Positions 15,706 to 24,178 of a DNA stretch of 51,409 nucleotides are shown in pieces. The position numbers and the translations under genes were made by a program. The DNA is taken from NCBI GenBank assembly GCA_012837735.1, contig DUQP01000052.1, positions 1 through 51,409 on the forward strand, given 5' to 3'. The notes below the pieces were generated by a model. That model saw only the letters and a program-made list of their open reading frames with translations, was not told the DNA's origin and searched no databases. This stretch comes from Bacillota bacterium (GTDB lineage Bacteria > Bacillota > Sulfobacillia > UBA3575 > DUQP01). How positions within the stretch are numbered: the stretch's first letter is position 1; each line of letters begins with the position of its first letter.

Positions 15706-17004
15706 TTGCCAGACGGTGCCCTGGTCACGGCCGTGGATCCACAAGGGCTGGGCGCGGAAATCGGACTGCAGCCAGGGGATCGGCTCGTGGCAATAAACGG
15801 TCAGCCTGTGATGGACCTCCTGGACTACCGCTTTCGGATGGCGGATGAAGAAATATCAGTGCTGATTTCCAAACAGGACGGTAGCCTGGTGGAGTTTTTC
15901 ATTGAGAAGGACTACCATACAGATCTTGGCGTCACATTTCAGGAAACGATTTTTGGCGGTTTACGACGGTGTGCAAATCAATGTCTTTTTTGTTTTGTGG
16001 ACCAGCTGCCGGACGGTTTGCGGCCTTCGTTGTATGTGAAAGATGATGATTATCGCCTGTCATTTTTGCACGGCTCCTTTATCACCCTGACAAGTTTGCA
16101 GGAGCAGGAAATGCAGCGCATCATCACCCAGCATTTGAGCCCATTGTATGTTTCGGTGCATAGCACGAACCCGGAAGTGCGCCCGCGTTTGCTGGGCAAC
16201 CCGACTGCAGGCCGGGTAATGGAGCAACTGACCGATTTGGTGGAAGGCGGGATCACGCTGCATTGTCAAATCGTACTCTGCCCAGGGGTAAATGATGGTC
16301 CGGAGCTGGATCGTACACTGGAGGATTTAGCGGGGCTATTCCCAGGAGTGCGATCCGTGGGGGTTGTGCCGGTCGGGTTGACCGCTTACCAACCGCCGGG
16401 AATTAGACCGGTGCAAAAAGAACAAGCAGTGGCGGTACTGAAGCAATTAGCTGTTTGGCAAAAACGCATGTTGCCTAAAGGCAGCAGGTTCGTATTTGCC
16501 GCAGACGAATTCTACTTACTGGCAGGTCAGCCTTTTCCGCCTGAGGAAAGCTACGAAGATTACCCCCAGCTGGAAAACGGCATCGGTTTGGCCTGTCAGT
16601 TCTTAACAGAATGGAAACGTCTCACGATCAAGAGGCGATGCTGGCCAAATAAACGGACTACAATCGGCAGCGGGGTGGCCGGCGCTTGTGTGTTGGCTCC
16701 AATGGTGGATGAACTGCGCAATCTGGGTGCGCAGGTAGAACTGGTGGCAGTGCCAAACCGCTTTTTTGGTGGCGGTGTCACGGTGACCGGCTTGGTGACG
16801 GGTCATGATTTGTTGCAAACGCTGCAGAGCCGTCCGCTCGGAGATGAGCTTATCATCCCGGCTGTGATGCTGCGGGACCGGGGTGAATGCTTTTTGGACG
16901 ATCTGACGCCTAATAGTCTGGCGGATCAGTTGGGTGTGAGAGTGCGAGTGATTGAACCGAACCCCCAAGCTTTGCTGACCGCTTTGAGCAATGAGGGAGG
17001 CTAA
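15706..17004 (+). CDS. DUF512 protein: PDZ domain plus radical-SAM-like domain (TIGR03279 type)
   Basis: A 432-residue protein. The N-terminal PDZ-like domain (ALVTAVDPQGLGAEIGLQPG) is followed at about residue 90 by a CxxxCxxC cluster motif (CANQCLFCF), as in TIGR03279 putative radical SAM enzymes, then a TIM-barrel-like stretch (SVHSTNPEVRPRLLGNP, HCQIVLCPGVNDGPEL) and the DUF512 domain (FVFAADEFYLLAGQPFP, GSGVAGACVLAP, FFGGGVTVTGLVTGHDL). The substrate is unknown; it is nearly always beside der in Clostridia. TTG 15706 follows GGGGAGG at 15691-15697 and fits relatives; ATG 15679 would add nine residues. der begins 4 nt after the stop. Confidence 0.88.
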   Translation: MPDGALVTAVDPQGLGAEIGLQPGDRLVAINGQPVMDLLDYRFRMADEEISVLISKQDGSLVEFFIEKDYHTDLGVTFQETIFGGLRRCANQCLFCFVDQLPDGLRPSLYVKDDDYRLSFLHGSFITLTSLQEQEMQRIITQHLSPLYVSVHSTNPEVRPRLLGNPTAGRVMEQLTDLVEGGITLHCQIVLCPGVNDGPELDRTLEDLAGLFPGVRSVGVVPVGLTAYQPPGIRPVQKEQAVAVLKQLAVWQKRMLPKGSRFVFAADEFYLLAGQPFPPEESYEDYPQLENGIGLACQFLTEWKRLTIKRRCWPNKRTTIGSGVAGACVLAPMVDELRNLGAQVELVAVPNRFFGGGVTVTGLVTGHDLLQTLQSRPLGDELIIPAVMLRDRGECFLDDLTPNSLADQLGVRVRVIEPNPQALLTALSNEGG

Positions 17005-17007
17005 GAC

Positions 17008-18324
17008 ATGAAGCCGGTTGTGGCCGTGGTGGGCCGACCTAACGTCGGCAAATCGACGTTATTCAACCGTTTAATCCAGCGCCGCCTGGCGATTGTGGAA
17101 GATACCCCCGGTGTGACGCGGGATCGGATCTATAGCGACGCAGAATGGAACGGCAAGGTCTTCACCCTGGTCGATACCGGGGGGCTGGTAATGGGCGAGG
17201 GAGCGGAAATGGCCAAGGCCATCCGGAAACAAGCCGAATTGGCCATTGCCGAGGCGGATTTGGTATTGTTTCTCGTGGATGGCCAAACTGGAGTGACTGG
17301 GGAAGACCGTGACGTGGCTGATATGTTGCGCCGGGCCCGGGTTAAGGTACTGCTGATCGTCAACAAGGTTGACAATCCGGCCCAAGCGGCTGCGGTGGTA
17401 GCCGATTTTTATGCCTTGGGATTGGGTGACCCTATGCCAGTGTCGGCGGCGCAGGGCATCAATACCGGCGATGTCCTTGATCAAATCTTGGCTTTGTTGC
17501 CGGAGATGTCCCAGCCCGGCGTAGAGGAAGCACCGATCAGCGTCGCTGTCGTCGGGCGGCCGAATGTGGGCAAATCATCTCTGGTGAACGCCCTTTTGGG
17601 TGAGGAGAGGATGATCACCAGCCCCAAGCCAGGCACAACGCGCGATGCCATCGATACACTGTTGGAGAAAGACGGCCGGCGGTTTTTGCTCGTGGACACC
17701 GCCGGTATGCGGAGAAGGGCACGCGTGGCTGATGCGGTGGAACGATACAGCGTGCAGCGCGGTTTGCGGGCTATTGACAACGCAAACGTTGTACTGTTGG
17801 TGCTGGATGCCACGCGGGAAATCGCGGAACAGGACCGGAAAATTGCCGGCTACGCCCACGAGCAGGGCAAAGCAATTGTGATCGCCTTCAATAAATGGGA
17901 CTTGGTTGAAAAAGATACGCATACAATGGAAGAATACCGGCAGAATTGCCAATGGCAATTGTCGTTTTTGGGTTATGCGCCGTTGCTCTTTTTATCTGCC
18001 CGGACTGGACAACGGCTACCCCAATTGCTGGATTTACTTGCCATGGTCGATGAGCGGCACCGACGCTCTGTGCAGACCAGCATTTTGAATCAGGTGATCC
18101 AGGATGCTGTGATCGTTAACCCGCCCCCGTCGGAGCGCGGTCGCGGGTTGAAGATATATTATGCGACCCAATCTGGAGTGCGGCCGCCGACGGTCACCTT
18201 TTTCGTTAATGATCCGCAGTTGGTGCATTTTTCATACCAACGTTACCTTGAGAACAGATTACGGGAGGCGTTTGATTTGCAAGGAACGCCTCTGTGGTTG
18301 AAGTTTCGGCGCCGGCGCCGGTAG
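17008..18324 (+). CDS. der: Ribosome biogenesis GTPase Der (EngA)
   Basis: A 438-residue GTPase needed for 50S subunit assembly. Two tandem G domains are present: the first with GRPNVGKSTLFN, DTGGL and NKVD, the second with GRPNVGKSSLVN, DTAGMRRRARV and NKWD. The C-terminal KH-like domain binds rRNA and ends in the basic LKFRRRRR. The length is typical (436-440). ATG 17008 follows GAGGGAGG. It is part of the tight DUF512-der-plsY-gpsA cluster. Confidence 0.97.
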   Translation: MKPVVAVVGRPNVGKSTLFNRLIQRRLAIVEDTPGVTRDRIYSDAEWNGKVFTLVDTGGLVMGEGAEMAKAIRKQAELAIAEADLVLFLVDGQTGVTGEDRDVADMLRRARVKVLLIVNKVDNPAQAAAVVADFYALGLGDPMPVSAAQGINTGDVLDQILALLPEMSQPGVEEAPISVAVVGRPNVGKSSLVNALLGEERMITSPKPGTTRDAIDTLLEKDGRRFLLVDTAGMRRRARVADAVERYSVQRGLRAIDNANVVLLVLDATREIAEQDRKIAGYAHEQGKAIVIAFNKWDLVEKDTHTMEEYRQNCQWQLSFLGYAPLLFLSARTGQRLPQLLDLLAMVDERHRRSVQTSILNQVIQDAVIVNPPPSERGRGLKIYYATQSGVRPPTVTFFVNDPQLVHFSYQRYLENRLREAFDLQGTPLWLKFRRRRR

Positions 18325-18349
18325 CCGGTGCCAGAGGGTGGCGATCGCG

Positions 18350-18952
18350 ATGGCGTACCTGGCGATAATAGTAATAGGTTATTTGATCGGTTCGATTTCC
18401 TTTGCCTTGATTGCAGGGCGGTGGCAGGGAATCGATCTGCGGCGTGTGGGAAGCGGCAACCTGGGTGCCACGAATATGTTGCGCACTTTAGGGTTACGGG
18501 CCGGCTTAATAGTGCTGGCTTTAGATGTCGTTAAGGGTCTTGTTGCGGTTTGGTTGGGGACAGTGATCGGTCCAATACCTTTGTGGGGTGGCATCCTGGG
18601 GGGATTGGCTGCCATCGCTGGGCACAGCATGCCATTTTATCTGGGTTTTCGGGGCGGTCGTGGCGTGGCGGTCGGCTTGGGGACTATTATCTACCTGATA
18701 CCGTTCATTTCTCTGGTAGCGTTAGGCGTGTTCGCGCTGGTGGTAGCCTGCACGAGATACGTTTCATTGGGCTCTCTGCTGGGGGCGACCACCGTGTTGG
18801 TCATGGTGTGGGTGCTACCAAACCCCTTACCGATTCGCTTGCTGGTAACGATCGCCTGGGCAGTGTTGGTTTGGCGGCACAGGGCTAACATCGGTCGTTT
18901 GTTGCGGGGCCAGGAATTGCGCATTCAACTGCCCAAGAAGGTAAGCCGGTAG
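18350..18952 (+). CDS. plsY: Acyl-phosphate:glycerol-3-phosphate acyltransferase
   Basis: A 200-residue multi-pass membrane enzyme making lysophosphatidic acid from acyl-phosphate and glycerol-3-phosphate. The family loops RRVGSGNLGATNMLRTLG, GHSMPFYLGFRGGRGVAVGLG and the C-terminal RHRANIGRLLRG are present between five hydrophobic segments. ATG 18350 is preferred over GTG 18338 because AGAGGG (18333-18338) is correctly spaced only for ATG. It lies 17 nt before gpsA, which makes its substrate. Confidence 0.93.
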   Translation: MAYLAIIVIGYLIGSISFALIAGRWQGIDLRRVGSGNLGATNMLRTLGLRAGLIVLALDVVKGLVAVWLGTVIGPIPLWGGILGGLAAIAGHSMPFYLGFRGGRGVAVGLGTIIYLIPFISLVALGVFALVVACTRYVSLGSLLGATTVLVMVWVLPNPLPIRLLVTIAWAVLVWRHRANIGRLLRGQELRIQLPKKVSR

Positions 18953-18969
18953 CAAGGGAGGAAAGCGGT

Positions 18970-20013
18970 ATGGATGGCTTTCAGGTAGCGGTGATTGGTG
19001 CCGGGGGTTGGGGGACAGCTTTAGCCAACCTCTTGGCAGACAATGGGCACCGGGTGACCCTCTGGGCGCGCCGTCGGGAGTTCGCGCAGCAATTGATTCT
19101 GGCGCGCGAGAATATCACTTACCTGCCCGGTGTGGCGCTGGCGCAGCGAGTAAGACCAACTGCCGAGCTGGACGAAGCTATCAAAACAGCCCGGCTCATA
19201 GTATTGGCGACTCCCGCCCAAGCCCTGCGGAGTGTATTGCGACGCCTCGTGTCATTCTTGCCGGCTGAGCCAGTGCCGATAGTGAACACAAGTAAAGGTT
19301 TGGAGGAAAACACACTGGCGCGTATGTCGCAAGTTTTGACGCAGGAGCTGCCGCCAGCGTGGCACAGGCAGCTATTGTTTCTCTCCGGCCCCAACTTTGC
19401 TGCTGAAGTGGGGCAGGGATTGCCCACCGCAACCGTTTTGGCCTGTGCTGACCAACGGGTGGCGGATTGGGTGCGGGACTTTTTCATGTGTGAGCGTTTC
19501 CGTGTTTATACAAACCCGGATATCGTCGGTGTGGAATTGGGCGGGGCGATAAAAAATGTGATCGCCATGGCGGTGGGCATCGCCGACGGCTTGGCTTTAG
19601 GACATAACACGAGGGCGGCTTTAATCACAAGGGGCTTGGCGGAGATGACCCGTCTGGGAGTGGCCCTGGGGGCCAATTCCCACACATTTGCCGGTTTAGC
19701 AGGTTTAGGGGATCTGGTTTTGACCTGTACCAGTAATTTAAGCCGAAATTATCGCGCCGGAGTAGCTTTGGGAGAAGGACGCCAACTCGATGAAATCTTG
19801 GGGGAAACGCAAATGGTGGTAGAAGGGGTGTTCACCACTGCGGCCGCGCGCGCTTTGGCGGAGCGACAGAGGGTGCGCATGCCGATTACAGAGGAATTAC
19901 ACCGCGTGCTGTTCGAGGGCAAACCGCCCCGCGCGGGAGTCAAATGCCTGATGAGGCGCCATCGCACTGGAGAAGTGGATGACTTATCGACTTTGGCCGG
20001 TTTGAGTGGATAA
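18970..20013 (+). CDS. gpsA: Glycerol-3-phosphate dehydrogenase [NAD(P)+]
   Basis: A 347-residue enzyme reducing dihydroxyacetone phosphate to sn-glycerol-3-phosphate for phospholipid synthesis. The N-terminal Rossmann motif is VIGAGGWGTALANLLADNG. The catalytic lysine lies in ELGGAIKNVIAMAVGIADG, with GLAGLGDLVLTCTSNLSRN and the substrate-region GPNFAAEV also present. ATG 18970 follows GGGAGGAAAG. A terminator at 20029 ends the cluster before the sporulation gene spoIVA. Confidence 0.96.
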   Translation: MDGFQVAVIGAGGWGTALANLLADNGHRVTLWARRREFAQQLILARENITYLPGVALAQRVRPTAELDEAIKTARLIVLATPAQALRSVLRRLVSFLPAEPVPIVNTSKGLEENTLARMSQVLTQELPPAWHRQLLFLSGPNFAAEVGQGLPTATVLACADQRVADWVRDFFMCERFRVYTNPDIVGVELGGAIKNVIAMAVGIADGLALGHNTRAALITRGLAEMTRLGVALGANSHTFAGLAGLGDLVLTCTSNLSRNYRAGVALGEGRQLDEILGETQMVVEGVFTTAAARALAERQRVRMPITEELHRVLFEGKPPRAGVKCLMRRHRTGEVDDLSTLAGLSG

Positions 20014-20028
20014 TAACGGATTCCCAGG

Positions 20029-20056
20029 AGCGCCTTGCGAGGCGCTTTTTCTTTTG
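20029..20056 (+). terminator. Terminator after gpsA
   Basis: AGCGCCT / AGGCGCT stem (20029-20046) with a 4-nt loop, followed by TTTTCTTTT. Confidence 0.88.
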
Positions 20057-20076
20057 TACGGGCAGTATCCCTATCG

Positions 20077-20105
20077 GTATATCCGGGGCCAAGCCTCATA
20101 TACAT
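20077..20105 (+). promoter_or_regulatory. Sigma-E-like promoter of spoIVA
   Basis: GTATATC at 20077-20083, a 13-nt spacer and CATATACAT at 20097-20105. This fits the mother-cell sigma-E consensus of Bacillus (ATATT-like -35, CATACA-like -10, 13-15 spacing). It is placed between the gpsA terminator and spoIVA, a sigma-E gene in Bacillus. The leader would be about 120 nt. Confidence 0.6.
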
Positions 20106-20233
20106 GGTAGTGTTAAGCAGCAACATGCTTTGGCAAAACCGTATGCCATGGCATGACACAAGGGGGGATAACGGTCCCGGTGACGGTGGCAAGGTGGAAA
20201 CCTTAATCCGAATGAAGAAGGAGGGAGAGGAAA

Positions 20234-21712
20234 TTGGAGAAGTTCGATATTTTCCGCGATATCGCCGAGCGCACGAAAGGCGACATTTACCTCGGCGTGG
20301 TAGGTCCCGGCCGCACCGGCAAATCGACCTTCATAAAAAAGTTTATGGACTTATTAGTCCTGCCCCATATTGAAAATGAACACGATCGCGAGCGCGCCAA
20401 GGATGAGTTGCCGCAAAGCGGTGGCGGGCGGAGCATCATGACCGTGGAACCAAAATTTATACCAGAAGATGGAGTCGAAATTCGGATTAAGGATAACGTC
20501 GTGCTCCGCGTTCGCCTGGTCGATTGTGTGGGTTACCCGGTGGAAGGAGCCCTGGGTTATGAAGACGAGAGCGGCCCGCGCATGGTGATGACCCCCTGGT
20601 TTGAGGAAGAAATAACATTTGAAGAGGCGGCTGAGGTTGGTACCCGGAAAATCATTTCCGAACACGCCACCATCGGGGTGGTGGTAACGACGGACGGCAG
20701 CATCACAGATATCCCCAGAGAAAGCTATATCGCGGCAGAGGAACGGGTTGTAGCCGAATTAATGGATCTCGGCAAGCCGTTTGTGATTGTCTTAAACTCA
20801 GTCGATCCGGACAGTGTGGGAGCAAATGCTCTCGCCGGCGAATTGGAAGCCAAGTATGATGTGCCGGTCGTGCCTTTGAACTGTTTGGCGTTGAATCAAG
20901 ATGACATATACTATGTCATGGAACAAATCCTCTATGAGTTCCCGGTCAATGAGGTGAACATTACCCTACCATCCTGGGTGGAAGAACTGGAACACAACCA
21001 TTGGCTGCGGCAGCGATTTGAGAACGCGATTAGCGAAACAGTGCGGGGAATCCGTCGTTTCCGGGATATCGATACGGCGGTGGAACGCTTGGCGGCCAGC
21101 GACTTCGTATCAGATATCACTGTGCGGGAGATGAATTTGGGCTCCGGTGTCGCTACAGTTGATATGGAGGCCCCTGAGGAAATGTTCTTCCGGGTTTTGG
21201 AAGAGCTGGCTGGTGTGCCGGTGGAAGGTAAGAATTCCCTGGTTGTATTGATGCGGGATTTGACGGAAGCAAAACGCCAGTACGATAAAGTGGCCTCTGC
21301 GCTGCGTGAAGTGCGCGAGACCGGGTATGGCATGGTCCCACCCAGTTTGGATGAAATGACCTGTGAGGAGCCGGAATTAATTCGACGCGGCAGCCAATTT
21401 GGTGTAAAGCTACGGGCCTCAGCTCCCTCCCTGCACCTGATCAGGGCTGATATCGAGACAGAGATTACGCCAATCATGGGTAGCGAGAAACAGTGCGAGG
21501 AACTCGTCCAGTACATTATGGACCAGTTTGAGGAAGACCCGGCGCGTTTGTGGCAATCGAACATATTTGGCAAGTCCTTGAACGACTTGGTACGAGAAGG
21601 GATTCAAAATAAGCTGTTCCGGATGCCGGAAAACGCGCAACAAAAACTTCAGGAGACACTGGAACGAATTATCAATGAGGGCAGCGGTGGTTTGATCTGC
21701 ATCATCATTTGA
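20234..21712 (+). CDS. spoIVA: Stage IV sporulation protein A (spore coat ATPase)
   Basis: A 492-residue coat morphogenetic ATPase that polymerises around the forespore and anchors the coat. It starts MEKFDIFRDIAERTKGDIYL, then the Walker A GPGRTGKSTFIKKF, DCVGYPVEGALGYEDE, TPWFEEEITFEEAAEVGT, the TDGSITDIPRESYIAAEERV stretch and a C-terminal domain ending GLICIII. The length equals Bacillus SpoIVA (492). TTG 20234 has AAGGAGGGAGAGG about 9 nt upstream. It is a solid marker that the organism forms endospores. A 13-bp terminator follows. Confidence 0.98.
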   Translation: MEKFDIFRDIAERTKGDIYLGVVGPGRTGKSTFIKKFMDLLVLPHIENEHDRERAKDELPQSGGGRSIMTVEPKFIPEDGVEIRIKDNVVLRVRLVDCVGYPVEGALGYEDESGPRMVMTPWFEEEITFEEAAEVGTRKIISEHATIGVVVTTDGSITDIPRESYIAAEERVVAELMDLGKPFVIVLNSVDPDSVGANALAGELEAKYDVPVVPLNCLALNQDDIYYVMEQILYEFPVNEVNITLPSWVEELEHNHWLRQRFENAISETVRGIRRFRDIDTAVERLAASDFVSDITVREMNLGSGVATVDMEAPEEMFFRVLEELAGVPVEGKNSLVVLMRDLTEAKRQYDKVASALREVRETGYGMVPPSLDEMTCEEPELIRRGSQFGVKLRASAPSLHLIRADIETEITPIMGSEKQCEELVQYIMDQFEEDPARLWQSNIFGKSLNDLVREGIQNKLFRMPENAQQKLQETLERIINEGSGGLICIII

Positions 21713-21744
21713 GGAAGTCCGGCAAAAAGCGTGCCGGTGGAAGG

Positions 21745-21778
21745 AAAGCGGTGGCCAGCAATTGGCCACCGCTTTTGC
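21745..21778 (+). terminator. Terminator after spoIVA
   Basis: AAAGCGGTGGCCA (21745-21757) pairs with TGGCCACCGCTTT (21763-21775), a 13-bp stem with a 5-nt loop and a short T-tract. Confidence 0.85.
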
Positions 21779-21906
21779 TGATAAATGGGCATGTTTGGCA
21801 GGATATTGCTTTGTGACGGAGAACTCCGCTTTATTAAAGCCGTTTCTGGGGGGAACGGTCTAGACCCCGGCGGCCGACGCGAATGACAATATGGGGGGGA
21901 AGCTCA

Positions 21907-22179
21907 TTGAGGAAGGCGGATCTCGTTGATGCAGTGGCAAAAAAATCTGGTTTGACGCGTAAAGTCGCGGGGCAGGTTGTGGAGGCCTTCATGGAAACAG
22001 TCATGGAGGGCTTAAGTAAAGGAGAGAAGGTTAACCTGGTCGGGTTCGGGGTTTTCCACGTTAAGACCAGGGAGGCGCGGGTGGGCCGAAACCTGCAGAC
22101 TGGGGAAGAGATTCAGATTCCGGCCCGTACAGTTCCAGCTTTCAAGGCTGGCAAGTCATTGCGCGAAGCCGTGCGTTAA
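21907..22179 (+). CDS. hup: HU family DNA-binding protein
   Basis: A 90-residue histone-like protein that bends and compacts DNA as a dimer. It shows RKADLVDAVAKKSGLTRK, FMETVMEGLSKGEKVNLVGF and the DNA-binding arm GRNLQTGEEIQIPARTVPAF ending in KAGKSLREAV. TTG 21907 follows GGGGGGGA at 21893-21900 and gives exactly the HU length; ATG 21883 would add eight non-conserved residues. It sits next to spoIVA as in Bacillus, with terminators on both sides, so it is transcribed alone. Confidence 0.95.
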   Translation: MRKADLVDAVAKKSGLTRKVAGQVVEAFMETVMEGLSKGEKVNLVGFGVFHVKTREARVGRNLQTGEEIQIPARTVPAFKAGKSLREAVR

Positions 22180-22241
22180 CGGTGCCAATGCTCAGCGTAA
22201 GAAAGGTTTTTTAAGTAAGTTATTGATAGATAAACGGGGTA

Positions 22242-22267
22242 AAAAGGAGGGGGTTTTCCCTCCTTTT
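22242..22267. terminator. Terminator after hup (bidirectional shape)
   Basis: AAAAGGAGGG (22242-22251), a 6-nt loop and CCCTCCTTTT (22258-22267). Confidence 0.8.
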
Positions 22268-22291
22268 CGCCGTTAGTGGGCCGACAAGGGA

Positions 22292-22320
22292 TTGTCGCAG
22301 ATTGTTGAGAATGGTATAAT
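22292..22320 (+). promoter_or_regulatory. Promoter of the ACT-hom-thrC-thrB operon
   Basis: TTGTCG at 22292-22297, a 17-nt spacer and TATAAT at 22315-22320. The expected start near 22327 coincides with an ATG (22328) that opens an 18-codon frame ending at TAG 22384, directly before the next gene. Confidence 0.75.
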
Positions 22321-22386
22321 GTCTACTATGCAAAGACTGCTGTTCTCGCAGACGGGACAGAACGCGCTTAGGGAGGGCGGGTAGCG

Positions 22387-22860
22387 ATGTCAGCCTCCTT
22401 GCCAAGAGGACCGCGAGAAAGGCGGAGTGATTTTTTTTTGGTGGCCGGAGAATGCTTGCCGGTTGTCCTGCGCAAAACACTCCAGGTAAAGGAACTGCTG
22501 CGCTCCGGGGCTGTTGCCACTGTCGGTGAGGCGACGGCGCAGGTCGGCATCAGCCGCAGTGCCTACTACAAATACCGGGACGGGGTGTTCCCGCTGGCAG
22601 AGGGGCCGCAGGACCGGGTAGTGACGGTACACTTTTTGCTGGAACACCGCAGCGGAGTACTTTCTGCCCTGTTGAGCCAGATTGCCAATTTAGGAGGCAA
22701 TGTTTTGACCATCAACCAAGGGATTCCGGTGGGGGGAGTGGCGAATGTGACTGTAGCTTTTGCAGTGCCCGCCGGAGAGTTCAACCTGGAAAAATTGTTG
22801 GACAGTTTGCAGGCCTGTATTGGGGTGCGGAAAGTGGAATTGGTGCTGCACAAAGACTAA
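22387..22860 (+). CDS. ACT domain protein, UPF0735 (PheB-like)
   Basis: A 157-residue protein. The first half contains a helix-turn-helix-like stretch (GEATAQVGISRSAYYKYRDG); the second half is an ACT domain (VTVHFLLEHRSGVLSALLSQ, then GGNVLTINQGIPVGGVANVT). This is the UPF0735 family, represented by PheB of Bacillus, placed in front of hom-thrC-thrB in many Firmicutes. An amino-acid-sensing regulatory role is plausible but unproven. ATG 22387 follows AGGGAGGGCGGG. First gene of the threonine operon. Confidence 0.88.
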   Translation: MSASLPRGPRERRSDFFLVAGECLPVVLRKTLQVKELLRSGAVATVGEATAQVGISRSAYYKYRDGVFPLAEGPQDRVVTVHFLLEHRSGVLSALLSQIANLGGNVLTINQGIPVGGVANVTVAFAVPAGEFNLEKLLDSLQACIGVRKVELVLHKD

Positions 22861-22885
22861 GCGGCTCATTCTTGGAGGTGTCTGA

Positions 22886-24178
22886 ATGGAAGGGGAGCGC
22901 AGGGTGCGCGTCGGGTTACTGGGCCTGGGGAATGTCGGCCAGAGTGTGGCGCGCGTCTTAGAGGAGAATAGCTATTGGATAGAGCGCAAATTAGGGGCGC
23001 GCTTGGAGTTGAAAAAAGTCCTGGTCAGGGACCCCCACAAACAGCGCCCAGTGCCGGTTGACATGATTACCACGGACGCTCGGGACATAGTTGCGCATCC
23101 CAAGATCGACATAGTGGTGGAACTAATGGGTGGTCTTGAACCGGCCCGCAGTTTGATTATCCAATCGCTTCAGGCGGGGCAAGCGGTGGTGACGGCCAAC
23201 AAAGAAGTGATTGCGCACGCCGGTGCCGAAATCTTCCAGGCCGCCGCTGTTAGCAACGCTCAATTGGCGTTCGAGGGGAGCGTGGCCGGCGGAATACCGA
23301 TTATCGAGGCGTTGAAAGAGGCGCTGGCGGCCAACCGGATATCGTGCCTGATGGGGATCATTAACGGTACCACGAACTTTATTCTGAGCAAAATGGCCGC
23401 CGAAGGAGTCGATTTTAGCACCGCTTTAACTGAGGCCCAGCGTCTGGGGTATGCCGAAGCTGACCCAGCAGCGGATCTGGAGGGTCATGACGCTGCCCGT
23501 AAAATTGCCATCCTGGCTTCGATCGCCTTTGAAACCCGGGTGAGCGATGATGCAGTCTATCGTCAGGGGATTCAAGCGGTTACGGCCGATGATATCGCCT
23601 ATGGGCGGGAACTGGGCTGGACGTTGAAACTATTGGCTTTGGCTAGGCGACACTCCGAAACAGTGGAGGTGCGCGTGCACCCCACGTTTTTACCAAACGA
23701 TCACCCGCTGGCCAGTGTGCATGGTGTGAGCAACGCTGTATTTGTTCAGGGGTATCCGGTTGGTGAAACGATGTTTTATGGGCCCGGTGCCGGGGGCGAC
23801 GCAACCGCCAGTGCTGTGTTGGCCGATATGATGATGGTGGCCCGGCGGCGACTGTCCGGAGGGAAAGAACTCGGTTGTACGTGTTTTGATCAGTTTCCCA
23901 TTTTGCCAATTGCGACCGTGGAAACTGAATATTATCTGCGGTTGGAAGCCGCTGACAAGCCCGGGGTTATGGCTGAGATAGCGCGCCTGTTTGGCAAAAA
24001 CGCCATCAGCTTGAATTCGGTTATCCAAAAACGTAGCATTGGCAGTGACGCGGAAATCGTTTTGGTGACGCACCGCACTCCGGAGGGTAAGTTGCAAAAC
24101 ACGGTAGCAGCTTTGAACACTTTAGCTTGTGTGAAAGCGGTTAGGAATGTCATTCGCATTGAAAGGGGCCAGGGGTGA
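22886..24178 (+). CDS. hom: Homoserine dehydrogenase
   Basis: A 430-residue NAD(P)H-dependent enzyme reducing aspartate semialdehyde to homoserine. The Rossmann motif GLLGLGNVGQSVARVL opens the protein. VVTANKEVIAHAG, AFEGSVAGGIPIIEALKEAL, GIINGTTNFILSKM and GYAEADPAADLEGHDAARK (catalytic and substrate region) follow. A C-terminal ACT domain (YYLRLEAADKPGVMAEIA) suggests threonine feedback control. ATG 22886 has TTGGAGGTG upstream. Its stop overlaps the thrC start. Confidence 0.96.
   Translation: MEGERRVRVGLLGLGNVGQSVARVLEENSYWIERKLGARLELKKVLVRDPHKQRPVPVDMITTDARDIVAHPKIDIVVELMGGLEPARSLIIQSLQAGQAVVTANKEVIAHAGAEIFQAAAVSNAQLAFEGSVAGGIPIIEALKEALAANRISCLMGIINGTTNFILSKMAAEGVDFSTALTEAQRLGYAEADPAADLEGHDAARKIAILASIAFETRVSDDAVYRQGIQAVTADDIAYGRELGWTLKLLALARRHSETVEVRVHPTFLPNDHPLASVHGVSNAVFVQGYPVGETMFYGPGAGGDATASAVLADMMMVARRRLSGGKELGCTCFDQFPILPIATVETEYYLRLEAADKPGVMAEIARLFGKNAISLNSVIQKRSIGSDAEIVLVTHRTPEGKLQNTVAALNTLACVKAVRNVIRIERGQG

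Noticed and set aside
20101-20233. Small protein starting at the ATG in the spoIVA leader (20104)
   Set aside because: No ribosome binding site and no stop before it runs into spoIVA out of frame.
22200-22386. T-box or other riboswitch upstream of the threonine operon
   Set aside because: The transcript leader from the good promoter is only about 60 nt, too short for a T-box, and no T-box core is present.
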